The notes under the pieces are model-generated. The model did not search any database. It had not been told where the DNA came from and saw only the letters and a list, made by a program, of their open reading frames with translations. Both the position numbers and the translations under genes were made by a program. Positions 63,841 through 64,000 of a DNA stretch of 64,000 bases are shown one piece after another. How positions within the stretch are numbered: position 1 is the first letter of the stretch; every line of letters begins with the position of its first letter. The stretch is from Flavobacterium piscisymbiosum. Lineage in GTDB: Bacteria; Bacteroidota; Bacteroidia; Flavobacteriales; Flavobacteriaceae. The DNA lies in the NCBI RefSeq assembly GCF_020905295.1, contig NZ_JAJJMM010000001.1, positions 930,001-994,000 of the forward strand, written 5' to 3'.

Positions 63841-64000
63841 TTAATTTGGTTTCGTGTAGTACACTTGCAATTGAAGTCTTTTCGCATAGTTAGCATCAGT
63901 CGAAGGAATATTTCCTCCAAACAATACTGTTCCTAACGGACTCATAATTGAAGCTCTTGGTACATCTGAAAAATAGTCATTTGGATTATTCTTTGGATCA
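63841..64000 (-). CDS. C-terminal end of a DUF4270 family protein (5' end outside the window)
   Basis: The last 52 codons before the stop at 63841-63843 read from the window edge (frame starts at 63999). [21 protein letters not shown] and [13 protein letters not shown] fit the end of DUF4270 lipoproteins, which are commonly encoded directly ahead of glmS in Flavobacteria. Function is unknown; intact members are secreted lipoproteins. The 9-base gap to glmS supports an operon. Confidence 0.75.
   Translation of the reverse strand, partial: DPKNNPNDYFSDVPRASIMSPLGTVLFGGNIPSTDANYAKRLQLQVYYTKPN

Overview
The window is AT-rich chromosomal DNA that looks like a Flavobacterium or close relative (Bacteroidota, Flavobacteriia). 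The evidence is the Bacteroidota promoter element TAnnTTTG ahead of many genes, no obvious Shine-Dalgarno sites, type IX secretion (T9SS) C-terminal sorting domains of two kinds on six large secreted proteins, a TonB-dependent receptor with a carboxypeptidase-like N-terminal domain, a single-chain glycyl-tRNA synthetase, and a DUF4270-glmS pair. I saw no tRNA, rRNA, CRISPR array, insertion sequence with a transposase, prophage or T9SS machinery gene.

Layout. 1-10 kb: end of a Nudix/NrtR-type regulator, a small double-glycine leader peptide gene, lepA, a fibronectin-repeat T9SS protein, a small outer-membrane barrel, a WYL regulator and a DinB protein, then pfkB behind a cluster of hairpins. 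10-18 kb: thiL, a TPR histidine kinase with its LuxR-type response regulator (4-base overlap), a small secreted protein built on a 17-residue tandem repeat, a LytTR regulator whose phosphoacceptor Asp appears to be Glu, glyQS and comF. 18-25 kb: a secreted T9SS metallopeptidase, ribF, a small membrane protein, bioB and a JmjC/cupin-like protein. 25-45.6 kb: an island of four giant T9SS surface proteins that share one tail module of about 450 residues. Two of these tails form a nearly perfect inverted repeat of about 1.39 kb around an 8.4 kb segment that carries recX. 45.7-53 kb: a ketoacyl synthase, bioA, bioD and bioF, interrupted by a GumN/TraB - ECF sigma - membrane protein operon and by a decayed GxxExxY gene bracketed by inverted copies of a 40-bp repeat. 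53-64 kb: an NAD(P)-binding protein, two tandem small secreted paralogues with a CCESPL motif, atpD-atpC, a GDSL/SGNH lipoprotein with a TonB-dependent receptor, glmS and the end of a DUF4270 gene.

How parts fit together. bioB, bioF, bioD and bioA cover the four late steps of biotin synthesis; the adjacent ketoacyl synthase may feed pimeloyl synthesis. The adhesin island lies between bioB and the rest. The kinase, two regulators and repeat peptide between 11.5 and 15.7 kb all point the same way and could be one signalling cassette. The most unusual items are the invertible or gene-converted adhesin pair, the repeat-bracketed GxxExxY unit with an apparently empty copy of the same repeat pair 2.5 kb away, and the 17-residue-repeat secreted peptide.
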